From NCBI GenBank assembly GCA_029237735.1, contig JAQZBU010000008.1, positions 90,763 to 154,762 on the forward strand: 64,000 bases of DNA, read 5' to 3'. The DNA comes from Ramlibacter sp. GTDB lineage: Bacteria; Pseudomonadota; Gammaproteobacteria; Burkholderiales; Burkholderiaceae_C. The notes beneath the pieces were generated by a model that saw only the letters and a list, made by a program, of their open reading frames with translations, was not told the origin of the DNA and did no database searches. Below, piece after piece: positions 1-9,353 of this stretch. Each line of letters starts with the position of its first letter. Position 1 is the stretch's first letter. Both the position numbers and the translations under genes were made by a program.

Positions 1-447
1 GACACCGGGCGACACCGACCTATCGAGCGACGCGTCCGCCATGGCCGTGCGCGATTGCGAGCGGGGAAGGTTCGCCCCGATCACAAGCACCCCCGCCTTC
101 ACAGCAGCCATCACTGCAGGGCCATAGGCCTGCCAGGGCCAGCCGGCTTCATCCCAGGCCAGCGCCGACTTCACCTCGGCTTCGGAGGCGTTTGATGGAA
201 CGTCGGCGGTGGAGCGCCCCACATTCGCCATCTCGAGCGCGACGGCGGCGAGCGCCCCGCGCGCGGCCAGGGTCTCGATCGCCCGCTTGTGCATCTCCTG
301 GTGCTCGTGCGCATCGTGTTGTTCGCCGAGCAGGATGACGTCAGCCGGCAGAAGGGCGGTCACGCGGTCTTCGATGCCCGGCATCGCGACCGGCGTCGTG
401 CAAGCGGCCAACAACAGCAGGACGATGGCGTGGATTCGGCGACGCAT
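1..447 (-). CDS. ChaN-family haem-binding-type lipoprotein (3' end beyond window)
   Basis: Translating the minus strand from the ATG at 447 gives 149 uninterrupted codons running off the window edge, so only the N-terminal part is present. It begins with a lipoprotein signal: basic MRRR, a leucine-rich core, and lipobox LAAC with Cys16. About 25 residues later comes LLGEQHDAHEH, the E-x-H-D motif of the ChaN/Tiki-like family (outer-membrane lipoproteins linked to haem or iron uptake). The signal indicates export and lipidation; the substrate is not shown. It is divergent from the AbrB transporter with 48 nt between starts. Family call from motif recall; C-terminus unseen. Confidence 0.75.
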   Translation of the reverse strand, partial: MRRRIHAIVLLLLAACTTPVAMPGIEDRVTALLPADVILLGEQHDAHEHQEMHKRAIETLAARGALAAVALEMANVGRSTADVPSNASEAEVKSALAWDEAGWPWQAYGPAVMAAVKAGVLVIGANLPRSQSRTAMADASLDRSVSPGV

Positions 448-495
448 GCAACGATACTAAGCCACCGCACGGCAGCTCGGACAGCTTTCCGCCGC

Positions 496-1551
496 ATGAC
501 ATCCACTTTCCCCGCTCGCGTCGCGCTCACCCTCCTGCTGGCATTGACGGCCGCCCTGCTGTGCCGTTGGCTGCGAACGCCACTGCCCTGGATGATCGGG
601 CCGCTCCTGGTAACCGCCGTGGCGTCGGTGCTGGGGCAGCCCACGCGCAGCTTCGGGCCGTTTCGCAATGCCGGGCAGTCGATCATCGGCATGGCCCTCG
701 GCCTGTACTTCACGCCACAGGTCACGGCGCTGGTCGCCAGCCTCTGGTGGGCCATCGCGCTTGCGATCACCTGGGCGCTGGGGCTTGGCTGGGCCTTTGG
801 GCGCTGGCTACATCGCGGCCATGCGATCCGCATCGGAGGCACCGAGCGCGAGCAGCGCGCCACAAGCTATTTCGCCGGCGCCATCGGCGGCGCTTCCGAG
901 ATGACGCTGTTAGCCGAACGAGAGGGGGGACGCACGGACCTGGTGGCCGCCGCGCACAGCCTGCGGTTGCTCATCGTTACCTTGGTGGTGCCGTTCGCGT
1001 TCAGCCTGGCAGGACTGCACGGGCTGGATCCCACACTGCCGGGGCCGCGCGACGTTCACTGGGCAGGACTGGCGACCCTGGCGTTGGCTTCATTGGCGGG
1101 CGCATGGCTCATGCAACGCACGGGCCGCGCGAACCCGTGGTTCATCGGCGCCTTGTTGGTCGCCATGGGCCTGACCATGGCAGGTATCGAGCTGTCGGGG
1201 CTCCCGCAGTGGCTGACCAACGCCGCCCAATTGCTGATTGGTGTCAGCCTGGGCGTTCGTTTTTCGGCTGAGTTCGTGCGCACGGCGCCGCGCTGGCTGG
1301 CATCGGTGGCGGCAGGGACAGTCACCATGATCATCCTGTGCGCCCTCGTAGCCGTGCTGCTGTCGCAGGTGACGGGTTTGCATTGGGCAACGCTCATCCT
1401 GGGGACCTCGCCCGGCGGTATCGCCGAAATGGCGATCACCGCGAAAGTGCTTCAGTTGGGGGTGCCGGTAGTGACTGCTTTCCAGGTCTGTCGCCTCGTG
1501 GCGGTGCTGCTGCTAGTGGCGCCGTTGTATCGATGGGCGCTGCTGCGCTGA
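496..1551 (+). CDS. AbrB-family membrane transporter
   Basis: A 351-residue, almost wholly hydrophobic protein with about ten membrane segments in two similar halves. Each half carries the family's paired glycine/proline-rich helices, for example LPWMIGPLL near the N-terminus and NPWFIGALLVAMG mid-protein, and the second half ends in GTSPGGIAEMAI. This matches the AbrB/ammonia monooxygenase-like family of putative inner-membrane transporters (E. coli AbrB), whose substrate is unsettled. I chose the ATG at 496 because the conserved N-terminal helix starts there; the frame extends upstream only as non-family sequence antisense to the divergent lipoprotein gene. Confidence 0.82.
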   Translation: MTSTFPARVALTLLLALTAALLCRWLRTPLPWMIGPLLVTAVASVLGQPTRSFGPFRNAGQSIIGMALGLYFTPQVTALVASLWWAIALAITWALGLGWAFGRWLHRGHAIRIGGTEREQRATSYFAGAIGGASEMTLLAEREGGRTDLVAAAHSLRLLIVTLVVPFAFSLAGLHGLDPTLPGPRDVHWAGLATLALASLAGAWLMQRTGRANPWFIGALLVAMGLTMAGIELSGLPQWLTNAAQLLIGVSLGVRFSAEFVRTAPRWLASVAAGTVTMIILCALVAVLLSQVTGLHWATLILGTSPGGIAEMAITAKVLQLGVPVVTAFQVCRLVAVLLLVAPLYRWALLR

Positions 1552-1573
1552 AGGGCGGGGCCTTCAGCGCTTG

Positions 1574-1846
1574 TCAGTGCATGACCAAGGGGTTCTGGGC
1601 CAGCTCTGCGTAGCCGTCCAGCGTTTCCTCGACTTCTTCCTGAGTTGGCGTGTTCAGTTGCCAGGCATTGATCTGCCGCTGGAACGCCTCCGCCCATGAG
1701 CCGTCGAGATAAACTTCCTTGTTGGAGCGTTTATCGACGATCTCGAAGCCGTGGCGCGCGATGCGGGGGGCCGGCTCCCCTTCGACGGGTTCATTGGCCT
1801 GCATGTGCACGACGACGAACGCGTCGGAGTCATAGAGCATTTGCAT
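1574..1846 (-). CDS. DUF3567-family small conserved protein
   Basis: A 90-residue acidic cytoplasmic protein starting MQMLYDSDAFVVVHM, typical of the betaproteobacterial DUF3567 family, which is of unknown function. I use the ATG at 1846, preceded by AAGGA at about 9 nt; a longer in-frame form to 1936 adds residues with no family resemblance. No membrane segment or catalytic motif is visible. It converges on the AbrB gene (22 nt between stops). Confidence 0.8.
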   Translation of the reverse strand: MQMLYDSDAFVVVHMQANEPVEGEPAPRIARHGFEIVDKRSNKEVYLDGSWAEAFQRQINAWQLNTPTQEEVEETLDGYAELAQNPLVMH

Positions 1847-1954
1847 GGTACTTAATCCTTCTGCCTGGTTATCTGGCAACGTTTGTCCCGGTTTCAAGAT
1901 GACGGGGCAAACGCTGAGGGCCTCCCATAGCTGCAAGACTAGGCACCGGGCCGG

Positions 1955-2932
1955 TCACCCCCTGTCGGTGGAGGACCACTGCTGATCGACCGAATCGCCG
2001 TTCGGCTGTGTCAGACGCAGGCGCACGGGCACGTAATCCATTTCGGGGGCGAGCCAAAGTTCTACTTTCAGGTCATATTCTTTGCGGGGGCTGCGCGCCA
2101 GCTTGAGAGCAGGTACCCTGCCGCCCGGCAGCTGGAGCTGCTCGGGGCCCTCGACAATAAAAACCCAAGGTTCGGCCTCGCGCGTACTGGCGGTCTGGAT
2201 CGTGATGCTGGTGGCCGGCGGGAATTTCTCTGGGGCGCCCGCGACCAGAGCGGCAACTTGCATCAGGACGCTCAGGCGATCCTGCGTACCGGGCAACAGG
2301 GGCGCGTCCGGGCGGTTGCTGCTGAAGCTCAGCTTGCCCTGGTCGCGGTCGAAGTGCGTGGCCTCTTCGCTGCGACCCTTGTCGGCAAACCGCAGCGGCG
2401 CCAATCCCTCCGCCGTGATGCGCCCGGCGCTGTGCTGCACGCGGGAGCGGACCAGCGGGGCGCTGAGCTCGAGCCGGGCCTCGTAGGTTTGGCCGTCGTG
2501 GCGCCAGCGCAATTCACCGTGACCGTCCAGGGTCAGGCCGCCTCTTTGCATCTGCACTTTGTATTGCAGCCGCACCGGGCCGGGTATGGACACGGCGGCA
2601 GCCAGCGGAGATGCGGCGGCCGCAGGCGCGGCAGCCAGGGTTGCGGCATGCAGGGCAGGGACGTCGGTTGGCGTTGCGGTCCGAGCCTTTGCAGCGGGTC
2701 GCGTCATTGGCGCAGCGGGCCGGGCAGGTGCGGCAGGTGCGACGGGTGCGGCAAGTGCGACGGGGGGCGGAGCCGGCACCGCCGCTGGTGGCTGGATTGC
2801 GACAGTGCGGGTAACGAAAGCTCGCGCCAGTAGCGGTGCGGCCTGCACGGCCTGGCGCGGTGGCTGCAACATCAATATATGCACTGCCAACACGGCCGCG
2901 GTCAGAGCCAGCAGGGGCTTGGCGGGCACCAT
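1955..2932 (-). CDS. DUF3108 domain protein, exported or membrane-anchored
   Basis: A 325-residue protein. The N-terminus is a single hydrophobic helix (about residues 5-22), followed by about 80 residues rich in Ala and Pro that look like a flexible periplasmic linker. The remaining 200 residues are a beta-rich domain matching DUF3108, a periplasmic family of unknown role. The ATG at 2932 lies 2 nt after the stop of the upstream IclR gene, so the two are probably co-transcribed and translationally coupled. The longer frame to 3280 is antisense noise over the IclR gene. Confidence 0.78.
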   Translation of the reverse strand: MVPAKPLLALTAAVLAVHILMLQPPRQAVQAAPLLARAFVTRTVAIQPPAAVPAPPPVALAAPVAPAAPARPAAPMTRPAAKARTATPTDVPALHAATLAAAPAAAASPLAAAVSIPGPVRLQYKVQMQRGGLTLDGHGELRWRHDGQTYEARLELSAPLVRSRVQHSAGRITAEGLAPLRFADKGRSEEATHFDRDQGKLSFSSNRPDAPLLPGTQDRLSVLMQVAALVAGAPEKFPPATSITIQTASTREAEPWVFIVEGPEQLQLPGGRVPALKLARSPRKEYDLKVELWLAPEMDYVPVRLRLTQPNGDSVDQQWSSTDRG

Positions 2933-2934
2933 GG

Positions 2935-3714
2935 TCAGGCCCGGAAGCCCAGGTCGCTCGACAACTGGTGCGCAGCCGCGCGCAACGGCCGGTCGACAGT
3001 ACCGCCCCAGGACGGGTCGAAAGTTCCGCTGGGGCCGAGCGCGACAATCCCCAGCACGATGTGCCCGTCCGAGTCGAACACCGGGGCGCAGAACCCGACG
3101 ATGCCGGGCAGCAAGGTGTCGACGACACGGGCCGCACCGCGCTGGCGCACTTCGTCGAGCAGCGCTCGCGCTTCGGCGAGCGTTACGGGCACGTCGCCGC
3201 GGCCCTGCTTCTGGGCGCGCGCAATTTCTTCTTTCAGCAGCGGCGTGATCGCCTCCTTCGACAGCCAGGCGGCAAAGCACCGGCCGGTGGCAGACGACAG
3301 CAGCGGCATCACGTCGCCCAATCGCAAGTTAACGGTGACGGCCTGCGGCGATTCCTCCCAATGGACGATGGTCGGGCCGTGGTTGCCCCAGACTGCCAAA
3401 GCCAGGGTGTGGCCGCCGATCTGCTCCATGAGGCCCACGATGCGCTCGCGGGCGAGTTTGACTGCATCAAGGCGTGACAGCGACGCCAGGCCGAGCTTGA
3501 GCGCTGCGGGGCCCAGGTCATAGCGCGTGCTGCCGGCGTCCTGCACCACGAGCTGCAGGCGCTGGAAACTCACGAGGTAGCGGTGCGCCTTGGCTGCGCT
3601 CATGCCGGCCGCGGCTGCGAGGTCGCGCAGCATCAGCGGCCCGGGCGCCTTCGACAGGACTTCCAGTAGCGTGAAGCCGACCTCGACGGACTGGATACCG
3701 GCGCGCTCCTTCAT
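2935..3714 (-). CDS. IclR-family transcriptional regulator
   Basis: A 259-residue regulator with IclR architecture: an N-terminal winged helix-turn-helix over about residues 10-70 (LMLRDLAAAAGMSAAKAHRYL) and a C-terminal effector-binding domain from about residue 80. It is divergent from the fumarylacetoacetase-family gene at 3814, with 99 nt between starts, so it probably controls that gene and itself. The ligand cannot be read from sequence; IclR proteins beside such hydrolases often respond to aromatic-acid degradation intermediates (family knowledge, not shown here). Confidence 0.87.
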   Translation of the reverse strand: MKERAGIQSVEVGFTLLEVLSKAPGPLMLRDLAAAAGMSAAKAHRYLVSFQRLQLVVQDAGSTRYDLGPAALKLGLASLSRLDAVKLARERIVGLMEQIGGHTLALAVWGNHGPTIVHWEESPQAVTVNLRLGDVMPLLSSATGRCFAAWLSKEAITPLLKEEIARAQKQGRGDVPVTLAEARALLDEVRQRGAARVVDTLLPGIVGFCAPVFDSDGHIVLGIVALGPSGTFDPSWGGTVDRPLRAAAHQLSSDLGFRA

Positions 3715-3732
3715 GCCGACCCTCTTCCTGTA

Positions 3733-3753
3733 GAATTACGATTAGGTAAATTC
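3733..3753. promoter_or_regulatory. Candidate IclR operator in the divergent intergenic region
   Basis: An imperfect inverted repeat, GAATTAC then six bases then GTAAATTC, lies close to the IclR start in the AT-rich part of the 99-nt divergent spacer. The arms match except for one extra A. Position and local AT content suit an operator; assignment to this regulator is inference. Confidence 0.35.
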
Positions 3754-3813
3754 ATTTCACAATGCGTAACGTCTTGCGACTGTAGCGCATCCAACTTCCG
3801 GGGGCAAACAGCG

Positions 3814-4824
3814 ATGAAGCTCGCCACTTATAGAGACGGTTCGCGCGACGGCCAGCTGGTGGTGGTCTCGCGCGACCTGAGTACGGCGCATTATGCGACC
3901 GGCATCGCGGACCGCATGCAGCAGGTGCTGGACGACTGGGGCTTCCTGTCGCCGCAACTGCAAGACCTGTACGAGGCGCTCAACGGCGGCAAGGCCCGCC
4001 ACGCCTTCCCGTTCGATCCGGCGCAATGCATGGCGCCCTTGCCGCGGGCCTACCAGTGGGCCGACGGATCGGCCTACATCAATCACGTGGAGCTGGTGCG
4101 CCTGGCACGCAATTCCGAAGTGCCGGCCAACTACTACACCGAGCCGCTCATGTACCAGGGCGGCAGCGATGATTTCCTGGGGCCGACGGACGACGTCATC
4201 GTGCCCAAGGAGGAATACGGCATCGACTTCGAGGCCGAGGTGGCGGTCGTCACAGGCGATGTGCCGATGACAGCAACACCCGATCAGGCGCTGGAAGGCA
4301 TCCGCCTGGTGATGATCGCCAACGATGTTTCGCTGCGGCACTTGATCCCCGACGAGCTGGCCAAAGGCTTCGGCTTTTTCCAGAGCAAGCCTGCCACGGC
4401 GTTCGGCCCGGTGGCCGTGACGCTCGACGAGTTCGGCGAGGCGTGGGACAAGGGCCGGCTGCACCTGACGCTGCAAAGCGTCTGGAACGGCCGCACCGTG
4501 GGCATGTGCGACGCCGGCAAGGAGATGACGTTCCACTTCGGCCAGCTGATCGCCCACATCTGCAAGACTCGCAACGTTCGCGCCGGCAGCATCGTCGGCT
4601 CGGGTACCGTGAGCAACCGGGCCACCGAGACCAACGGCAAGAAGGAATGGACCAAGGGCTACAGCTGCATCGCCGAGAAGCGTGCGATCGAGACGATCCA
4701 GGACGGCAAGCCCGCAACCGACTACATGAAGTTCGGCGACACCATCCGCATCGAGATGAAGGGCCGTGACGGCCAGAGTGTCTTCGGCGCCATCGACCAG
4801 AAGATCGCGCCGCACAAGCGGTAG
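3814..4824 (+). CDS. Fumarylacetoacetate hydrolase (FAH) family protein
   Basis: A 336-residue protein of the FAH superfamily, metal-dependent enzymes that cleave C-C bonds or decarboxylate/hydrate keto-acids from aromatic degradation. The metal-ligand region is visible as YGIDFEAEVAVVTGD, and the C-terminal signature as VGSGTVSNRATETNG. The YINHVELVRLAR segment is typical of the longer FAH-like subgroup often annotated as fumarylacetoacetase. No homogentisate dioxygenase or maleylacetoacetate isomerase lies nearby, so assignment to tyrosine catabolism is only inference. It is divergent from an IclR regulator. Confidence 0.85.
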   Translation: MKLATYRDGSRDGQLVVVSRDLSTAHYATGIADRMQQVLDDWGFLSPQLQDLYEALNGGKARHAFPFDPAQCMAPLPRAYQWADGSAYINHVELVRLARNSEVPANYYTEPLMYQGGSDDFLGPTDDVIVPKEEYGIDFEAEVAVVTGDVPMTATPDQALEGIRLVMIANDVSLRHLIPDELAKGFGFFQSKPATAFGPVAVTLDEFGEAWDKGRLHLTLQSVWNGRTVGMCDAGKEMTFHFGQLIAHICKTRNVRAGSIVGSGTVSNRATETNGKKEWTKGYSCIAEKRAIETIQDGKPATDYMKFGDTIRIEMKGRDGQSVFGAIDQKIAPHKR

Positions 4825-4835
4825 GGGGCGCGGTC

Positions 4836-5255
4836 ATGGAGGACCGCTTCGACCTCTCGCGCTTCGTTCACGCGCAGGCCAGTGTGCACGAGCAGGTCGT
4901 GGCGGAATTGCGCGCCGGCCGCAAGCGCACCCACTGGATGTGGTTCGTGTTTCCCCAGCTCGCGGGCCTCGGGCACAGCGCCATGGCGCAGCGCTATGCC
5001 ATCTCTTCACTGGACGAAGCGCGCGCCTATCTGGAGCATCCCGTCCTGGGCGCCCGCCTGCGTGAATGCAGCGCACTCGTTCTTGCCGTGCCGGGCAAGA
5101 CCGTGCACGGGATCTTCGGATCGCCCGACGACCTGAAATTTCACTCCTCGATGACGCTGTTCCATCGGGCCGCGCCCGATGAGGCGGTGTTCGGCGAATG
5201 CCTGCGCAAGTATTTCGCCGGGCAGGATGACCCACTCACCCTGGCCGGGCTATAG
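4836..5255 (+). CDS. DUF1810 family protein
   Basis: A 139-residue soluble protein matching the DUF1810 family, with the hallmark HWMWFVFPQLAGLG-type segment near residue 33 and DLKFHSSMTLF near residue 97. Function is unknown; the 'calpastatin' label seen in some databases has no support here. It starts 11 nt after the FAH-family stop, so probably the same transcript. Its last 6 nt overlap the convergent otsA end. Confidence 0.85.
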   Translation: MEDRFDLSRFVHAQASVHEQVVAELRAGRKRTHWMWFVFPQLAGLGHSAMAQRYAISSLDEARAYLEHPVLGARLRECSALVLAVPGKTVHGIFGSPDDLKFHSSMTLFHRAAPDEAVFGECLRKYFAGQDDPLTLAGL

Positions 5256-6668
5256 CCGCAGCCAGGGCGTGCCGGTTTCTTCGGCCTTCGCCTTGGCCAG
5301 CGTCTCCAGGAAGGTGTCGCACCACCAGTGCACGTCGAAACGCCGCATGGTCTTCATCAGCGCTTCGTGCCGCTCGCGCCGCTCTTCCAGGGGCATCTGC
5401 AGCGCCAGGTGGATGGCGCTGGCCGTAGCTTCCGTGTCGTAGGGGTTCACCAGCAGCGCCTCCGGCATCTGCTCGGCCGCCCCCGCGAAACGCGAGAGCA
5501 CCAGCACACCCGGATCCTGCGGGTCCTGGGCCACCACGAATTCCTTGGCGACCAGGTTCATCCCATCGCGCAAGGGCGTGACCAGCGCGACCCGACTGGC
5601 GCGATACAGCCCGGGCAGGCGCGCCCGTGCAACTGTACGGTGCATGTAGCGCACGGGCATCCAGTCCAGCTCGCCGAAGTTGCCGTTGATTGAGCCGCAC
5701 AGGCTTTCCAGCTCGTGCAGGATGTCGCCATAAGCACTGACGTCTTCCCGACTGGGCGACGCGATCTGGATGAGCGTCGCGCTCCTGTGGGTTTCCGGGT
5801 TGCGCGTGAGCAGTTCGCGGAAGGCGCGCATGCGCTGCGGCAAGCCCTTCGAGTAGTCGAGCCGGTCCACACCGACCAGCAGCTTGCGGCGCGAATACTC
5901 GCGACGCATGCGCTCATACATGTCCCGGCCCTCCGGTGCATTGGTGAGGGCGGTGAACTCCTCGACGTCAATGCCGATCGGGAAGGCGCCAGCCTGTATC
6001 GTGCGATTGAACGCGCGCCAGCGGCCCTCTCCCAGGTTCTGGGCATGCGCCTCGCTCTGCACGTAGCTGCAGAAATGCGAATGGTCGGCGTTGCTCTGGA
6101 AGCCCACCAGGTCGTAGGCGAAGAGAGCCCGGATCAGCCAGTCGTGGCCGGGGATGGCGGCCAGTATGAGCGGTGGCGGCAGCGGAATGTGCAGGAAGTA
6201 GCCAATACGCTGGTTGCAGCCCAGCGCGCGAAGTTCCGCGGCCAGCGGGATCAGGTGGTAGTCATGCACCCAGATGATGTCGTCCTCGCGCAGCAGCGGC
6301 GCGAGCTTGCGCGCGAAGAGCTGGTTGACGCGGCGGTAGCCGGCAATGTAGCCCGCGTCGAAATCCGCGAGGTCCAGGCGGTAGTGGAAAACCGGCCATA
6401 ACACGCCGTTGGAATAGCCGAGGTAATAGGCGTCGTGGTCCTCGCGGTTCAGGTCGACCGTGACCAGCTTCACCGGCCCGGCCTGATGGGTGTGCACCGC
6501 CGGATCCTTGACGGCGCCGTCTCCCGAAGCTTCGATGATCTTGCCGCTCCACCCGAACCATAGCCCGCCCGTGTTGTTCAGCACTTCGGCCAGCGCCACC
6601 GCCAAGCCCCCGGCGGCGGTTTTGCGCGGGTCCGCCACGCGATTGGAGACGACGACGAGCCGCGACAT
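5250..6668 (-). CDS. otsA: Trehalose-6-phosphate synthase
   Basis: A 472-residue GT20 glycosyltransferase that joins UDP-glucose and glucose-6-phosphate into trehalose-6-phosphate. It starts [11 protein letters not shown], with the glycine-rich AAGGLAVAL loop, [15 protein letters not shown], and the donor-site motif [16 protein letters not shown], all typical of OtsA and of full length. It is the last gene of the minus-strand cluster otsB-GH15-otsA; only 7 nt separate it from the GH15 stop. Trehalose made here would act in osmotic, desiccation or heat protection. Confidence 0.95.
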   Translation of the reverse strand: MSRLVVVSNRVADPRKTAAGGLAVALAEVLNNTGGLWFGWSGKIIEASGDGAVKDPAVHTHQAGPVKLVTVDLNREDHDAYYLGYSNGVLWPVFHYRLDLADFDAGYIAGYRRVNQLFARKLAPLLREDDIIWVHDYHLIPLAAELRALGCNQRIGYFLHIPLPPPLILAAIPGHDWLIRALFAYDLVGFQSNADHSHFCSYVQSEAHAQNLGEGRWRAFNRTIQAGAFPIGIDVEEFTALTNAPEGRDMYERMRREYSRRKLLVGVDRLDYSKGLPQRMRAFRELLTRNPETHRSATLIQIASPSREDVSAYGDILHELESLCGSINGNFGELDWMPVRYMHRTVARARLPGLYRASRVALVTPLRDGMNLVAKEFVVAQDPQDPGVLVLSRFAGAAEQMPEALLVNPYDTEATASAIHLALQMPLEERRERHEALMKTMRRFDVHWWCDTFLETLAKAKAEETGTPWLRL

Positions 6669-6675
6669 AACGTGC

Positions 6676-8478
6676 CTAAATTACCGTGTCCCAGGGGGCG
6701 GAAAGCCGCACCGCCGCATTGATCAGGCCGACCATCGAGTAGGTCTGGGGAAAGTTGCCCCACATCTCGCCGGTGACCGGGTGCGTGTCCTCCGACAGCA
6801 GGCCCAGAGGGTTGCGGCTGGCCAGCATCACCTCGAAGATTTCGCGGGCCTGGCCCTTGCGGCCGATGCGGGCCAGTGCATCGATGCGCCAGAAGGTGCA
6901 GATGTTGAACGCCGTCTCGGGCTTGCCGAAATCGTCGGGCGCTTCGTAGCGCCGCATATACGGCCCGTCACACAGCGATTGCTCCAGCGCGTCGACGGTC
7001 GCGACAAAGCGGGCGTCGTGCGGGTCAATGAAGCCGACTTCGGCCATCAGCAGCGCGCTGGCGTCCAGGTCGCGCCCCCCGAAGCTCTCTGCGAATGCCT
7101 GCCGTTTGTCGCTCCAGGCTTCGCGCAAGATGCGTTCCCGGATCACGTCCGCGCGCTCGCGCCAATGGCGAATTCGCTCCGGCAGGTTCAGCGCGGATGC
7201 GACCTTGGCGAGCCGGTCGCAAGCGGCCCAGCTCATGAGCGCGGACGAAGTATGGATACGCGCGCGGGTGCGCAGCTCCCACATGCCCGCATCGGGCTGG
7301 TCGTACACACGGAAGGCCTGCTCGCCCACCGCTTCCATGTAGCCGAACTCCACCTTGCCGGCACGACGGAAGAGCCGGGCGTCGTGGAACGACTGTGAAG
7401 CGCCCAGGATGATGTTGCCGTAGACGTCGTGCTGGAAATGCTCCTGCGCCTGGTTGCCCACCCGCACTGGCCCCTGGCCGCGGTAGCCGGGCAGGTGGCC
7501 GAGGATCGCCTCGGGCAACTGTTCCTCCTGGCCAATCCCGTACAAAGGCTGGATATGCCCGCCGCGCGAGCGCACCACGATGTTGTTGAGCCAGCGCAGG
7601 TAATCCTCCATGGTGCCGACTTCCGACAGGCTGTTGAGCGCGCGCACCACGAAGAATGCGTCGCGCAGCCAGCAATAGCGGTAGTCCCAGTTGCGGCCAC
7701 TGCCTGGCGCCTCCGGGATGCTGGTGGTCATGGCCGCGACGATCGCGCCCGTGTCCTCGAACAGGGACAGCTTGAGCGTGATGGCCGCTCGGATCACCGC
7801 TTCCTGCCACTCCAGGGGAATGGCCAGGCGGCGCACCCACGTGCGCCAGTATCCCTCGGTCTCTTGCTCGAACAGGCGCGCGGTTTCCTCGATGCCGCCC
7901 ATCAGCGTTTCGTCGGGGCCGAGGATGAAGTTCATCTGCCGGTCAGCGACGAAGAAGGTCTCCGACAGCAAGTAGTTGAGCGGCGCATCGGTGGTCAGGC
8001 GCACGGTTTGCGCCGCCCCGGTGTAACGCACGTTATGGCTGCCCTGCGTGACCGTGGGCGCCTGCCGGCCCCAGTCGAAGCGCGGACGCATCACCACGCG
8101 GATGCGCGGCGTGCCGGACAGCACCTTGATGCGGCGTATCAGCGTCAAGGGCCGGAACATCCGGTCGCGGCTGGTAAAGCGGGGCGCGAAATCGGTGATC
8201 TCGATGCCTTGCCCCTGCTGGTCGTACAGCCGGGTGTGCAGGATCGCCGTGTTGGGCTTGTACTCCTGCTCGCTGCGGGCGAAGTCCTCGATCTCGAACG
8301 CCCAGACGCTGCCGTTGGTGCTCGGGTCCAGCAGCGCGTTGAAGACGGGGTCGCCATCGAAACGCGGCAGGCAGCACCAGACGATGCGTCCGCGCTCGTC
8401 GATGAGGGCGCTGTAGGCGCAGTTTCCGATGACGCCAAGATTGAGCGAGGGCGTGGCCGGTGGCGTGGCGACTGTCAT
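6676..8478 (-). CDS. Glycoside hydrolase family 15 protein (glucoamylase/trehalase-like)
   Basis: A 600-residue GH15 protein. The N-terminal region (NLGVIGNCAYSALIDERG, VWCCLPRFDGDPVFNALLD) is the beta-sandwich typical of bacterial GH15, and the (alpha/alpha)6 catalytic barrel includes NWDYRYCWLRDAFF with the substrate-site aromatics and acid. GH15 members include glucoamylases, trehalases and isomaltose-type hydrolases. Placement between otsB and otsA, overlapping otsB by 4 nt, suggests trehalose or linked alpha-glucan turnover; the substrate is inference. No signal peptide, so cytoplasmic. Confidence 0.88.
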   Translation of the reverse strand: MTVATPPATPSLNLGVIGNCAYSALIDERGRIVWCCLPRFDGDPVFNALLDPSTNGSVWAFEIEDFARSEQEYKPNTAILHTRLYDQQGQGIEITDFAPRFTSRDRMFRPLTLIRRIKVLSGTPRIRVVMRPRFDWGRQAPTVTQGSHNVRYTGAAQTVRLTTDAPLNYLLSETFFVADRQMNFILGPDETLMGGIEETARLFEQETEGYWRTWVRRLAIPLEWQEAVIRAAITLKLSLFEDTGAIVAAMTTSIPEAPGSGRNWDYRYCWLRDAFFVVRALNSLSEVGTMEDYLRWLNNIVVRSRGGHIQPLYGIGQEEQLPEAILGHLPGYRGQGPVRVGNQAQEHFQHDVYGNIILGASQSFHDARLFRRAGKVEFGYMEAVGEQAFRVYDQPDAGMWELRTRARIHTSSALMSWAACDRLAKVASALNLPERIRHWRERADVIRERILREAWSDKRQAFAESFGGRDLDASALLMAEVGFIDPHDARFVATVDALEQSLCDGPYMRRYEAPDDFGKPETAFNICTFWRIDALARIGRKGQAREIFEVMLASRNPLGLLSEDTHPVTGEMWGNFPQTYSMVGLINAAVRLSAPWDTVI

Positions 8479-9218
8479 GCGGAGATCTTTCCGGCCTTGG
8501 CGGCCACGGCGGCTTGGAGCTGGTAGCGCAACGCGGCGGGCGAAGCCAGCCGCTGCCAGGCGACAGTGGCACCTTCGCCCACCTTGATGCCCAGGCCGTG
8601 CATGTGCTGCACGGTCGAGAACCCGACTTCATCGGTGACATCGTCGCCCACGAAAACGGGAGTGCGGCCGGCGAAGGGTGCCTCACGCATGAAGGCCTCG
8701 ATCGCGTGGCCCTTGCTGGCGCCGCCCGGCTTGGCCTCGGCCACCATCTTGCCGCGCAGCAGCGTGAGCCCCGGCGATTCTTCCACCGCAGCCTGCATGG
8801 TTTCGAGGCAAAGACGCTCGAGCTCGGGCGCCTGACGATAGTGCAGGGCCACCGAGCCGCGCTTGTTCTCGACCCGCAAGGCCGGATAGCGCGAGGCCAG
8901 GGACATGGCGGCCTCTTCGACCCGTTGCAGTGGATGTGTCGAGAGCAGGACCATCGTACCGTCCGCGGCGCGTCGCTCAGCGCCGTGCACACCAGCTGCG
9001 GGAAGCTTCAGGGGATGCAAGAATGCGTCGATCTGTTCGATGGGTCGGCCGGAGATCAGCGCCAGGGCGCCGCCGAGATAGGTGTTGATAGCGCCCATGG
9101 TGCCCACCAGGCCGGAAGGCACGATCACGGCCTCGGGCTGGGGCGCCAAGTCAACAAGGCTGCCGTCAAAATCGAGGAACAGCGCACATGAAGGGCAGAG
9201 AATGTCCACAAAATTCAT
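8475..9218 (-). CDS. otsB: Trehalose-6-phosphate phosphatase
   Basis: A 247-residue HAD-superfamily phosphatase that converts trehalose-6-phosphate to trehalose. The nucleophile motif is FLDFDGSLVDLAP near residue 15, and the metal-binding motif III is VFVGDDVTDEVGF near residue 190. It is the first gene of the operon; its stop overlaps the GH15 start in an ATGA, implying coupled translation. The shared upstream region with the divergent enoyl-CoA hydratase gene holds a small palindrome. Confidence 0.93.
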   Translation of the reverse strand: MNFVDILCPSCALFLDFDGSLVDLAPQPEAVIVPSGLVGTMGAINTYLGGALALISGRPIEQIDAFLHPLKLPAAGVHGAERRAADGTMVLLSTHPLQRVEEAAMSLASRYPALRVENKRGSVALHYRQAPELERLCLETMQAAVEESPGLTLLRGKMVAEAKPGGASKGHAIEAFMREAPFAGRTPVFVGDDVTDEVGFSTVQHMHGLGIKVGEGATVAWQRLASPAALRYQLQAAVAAKAGKISA

Positions 9219-9276
9219 CGTTGTTCAGCCTAACAGGAGCTGCGGTCGAGCACTAGGCGGGCCAGACGCTTACCGC

Positions 9277-9294
9277 CGTAGGACCATGCCTACG
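9277..9294. promoter_or_regulatory. Palindrome between divergent otsB and enoyl-CoA hydratase genes
   Basis: CGTAGG and CCTACG arms (6 bp, perfect) are separated by six bases, in the 135-nt divergent spacer. It could be an operator for the trehalose operon or a small hairpin. No regulator gene lies next to it. Confidence 0.35.
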
Positions 9295-9353
9295 CCCGGA
9301 CAGGAAAGTCAGCCGCCCCGGTTGGGAGCGGCAGGGTCGAATAAGCTGTGGGC

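Noticed and set aside
3757..4815. 352-codon minus-strand frame opposite the FAH-family gene
   Set aside because: Mirror of a well-supported gene; no recognisable domain.
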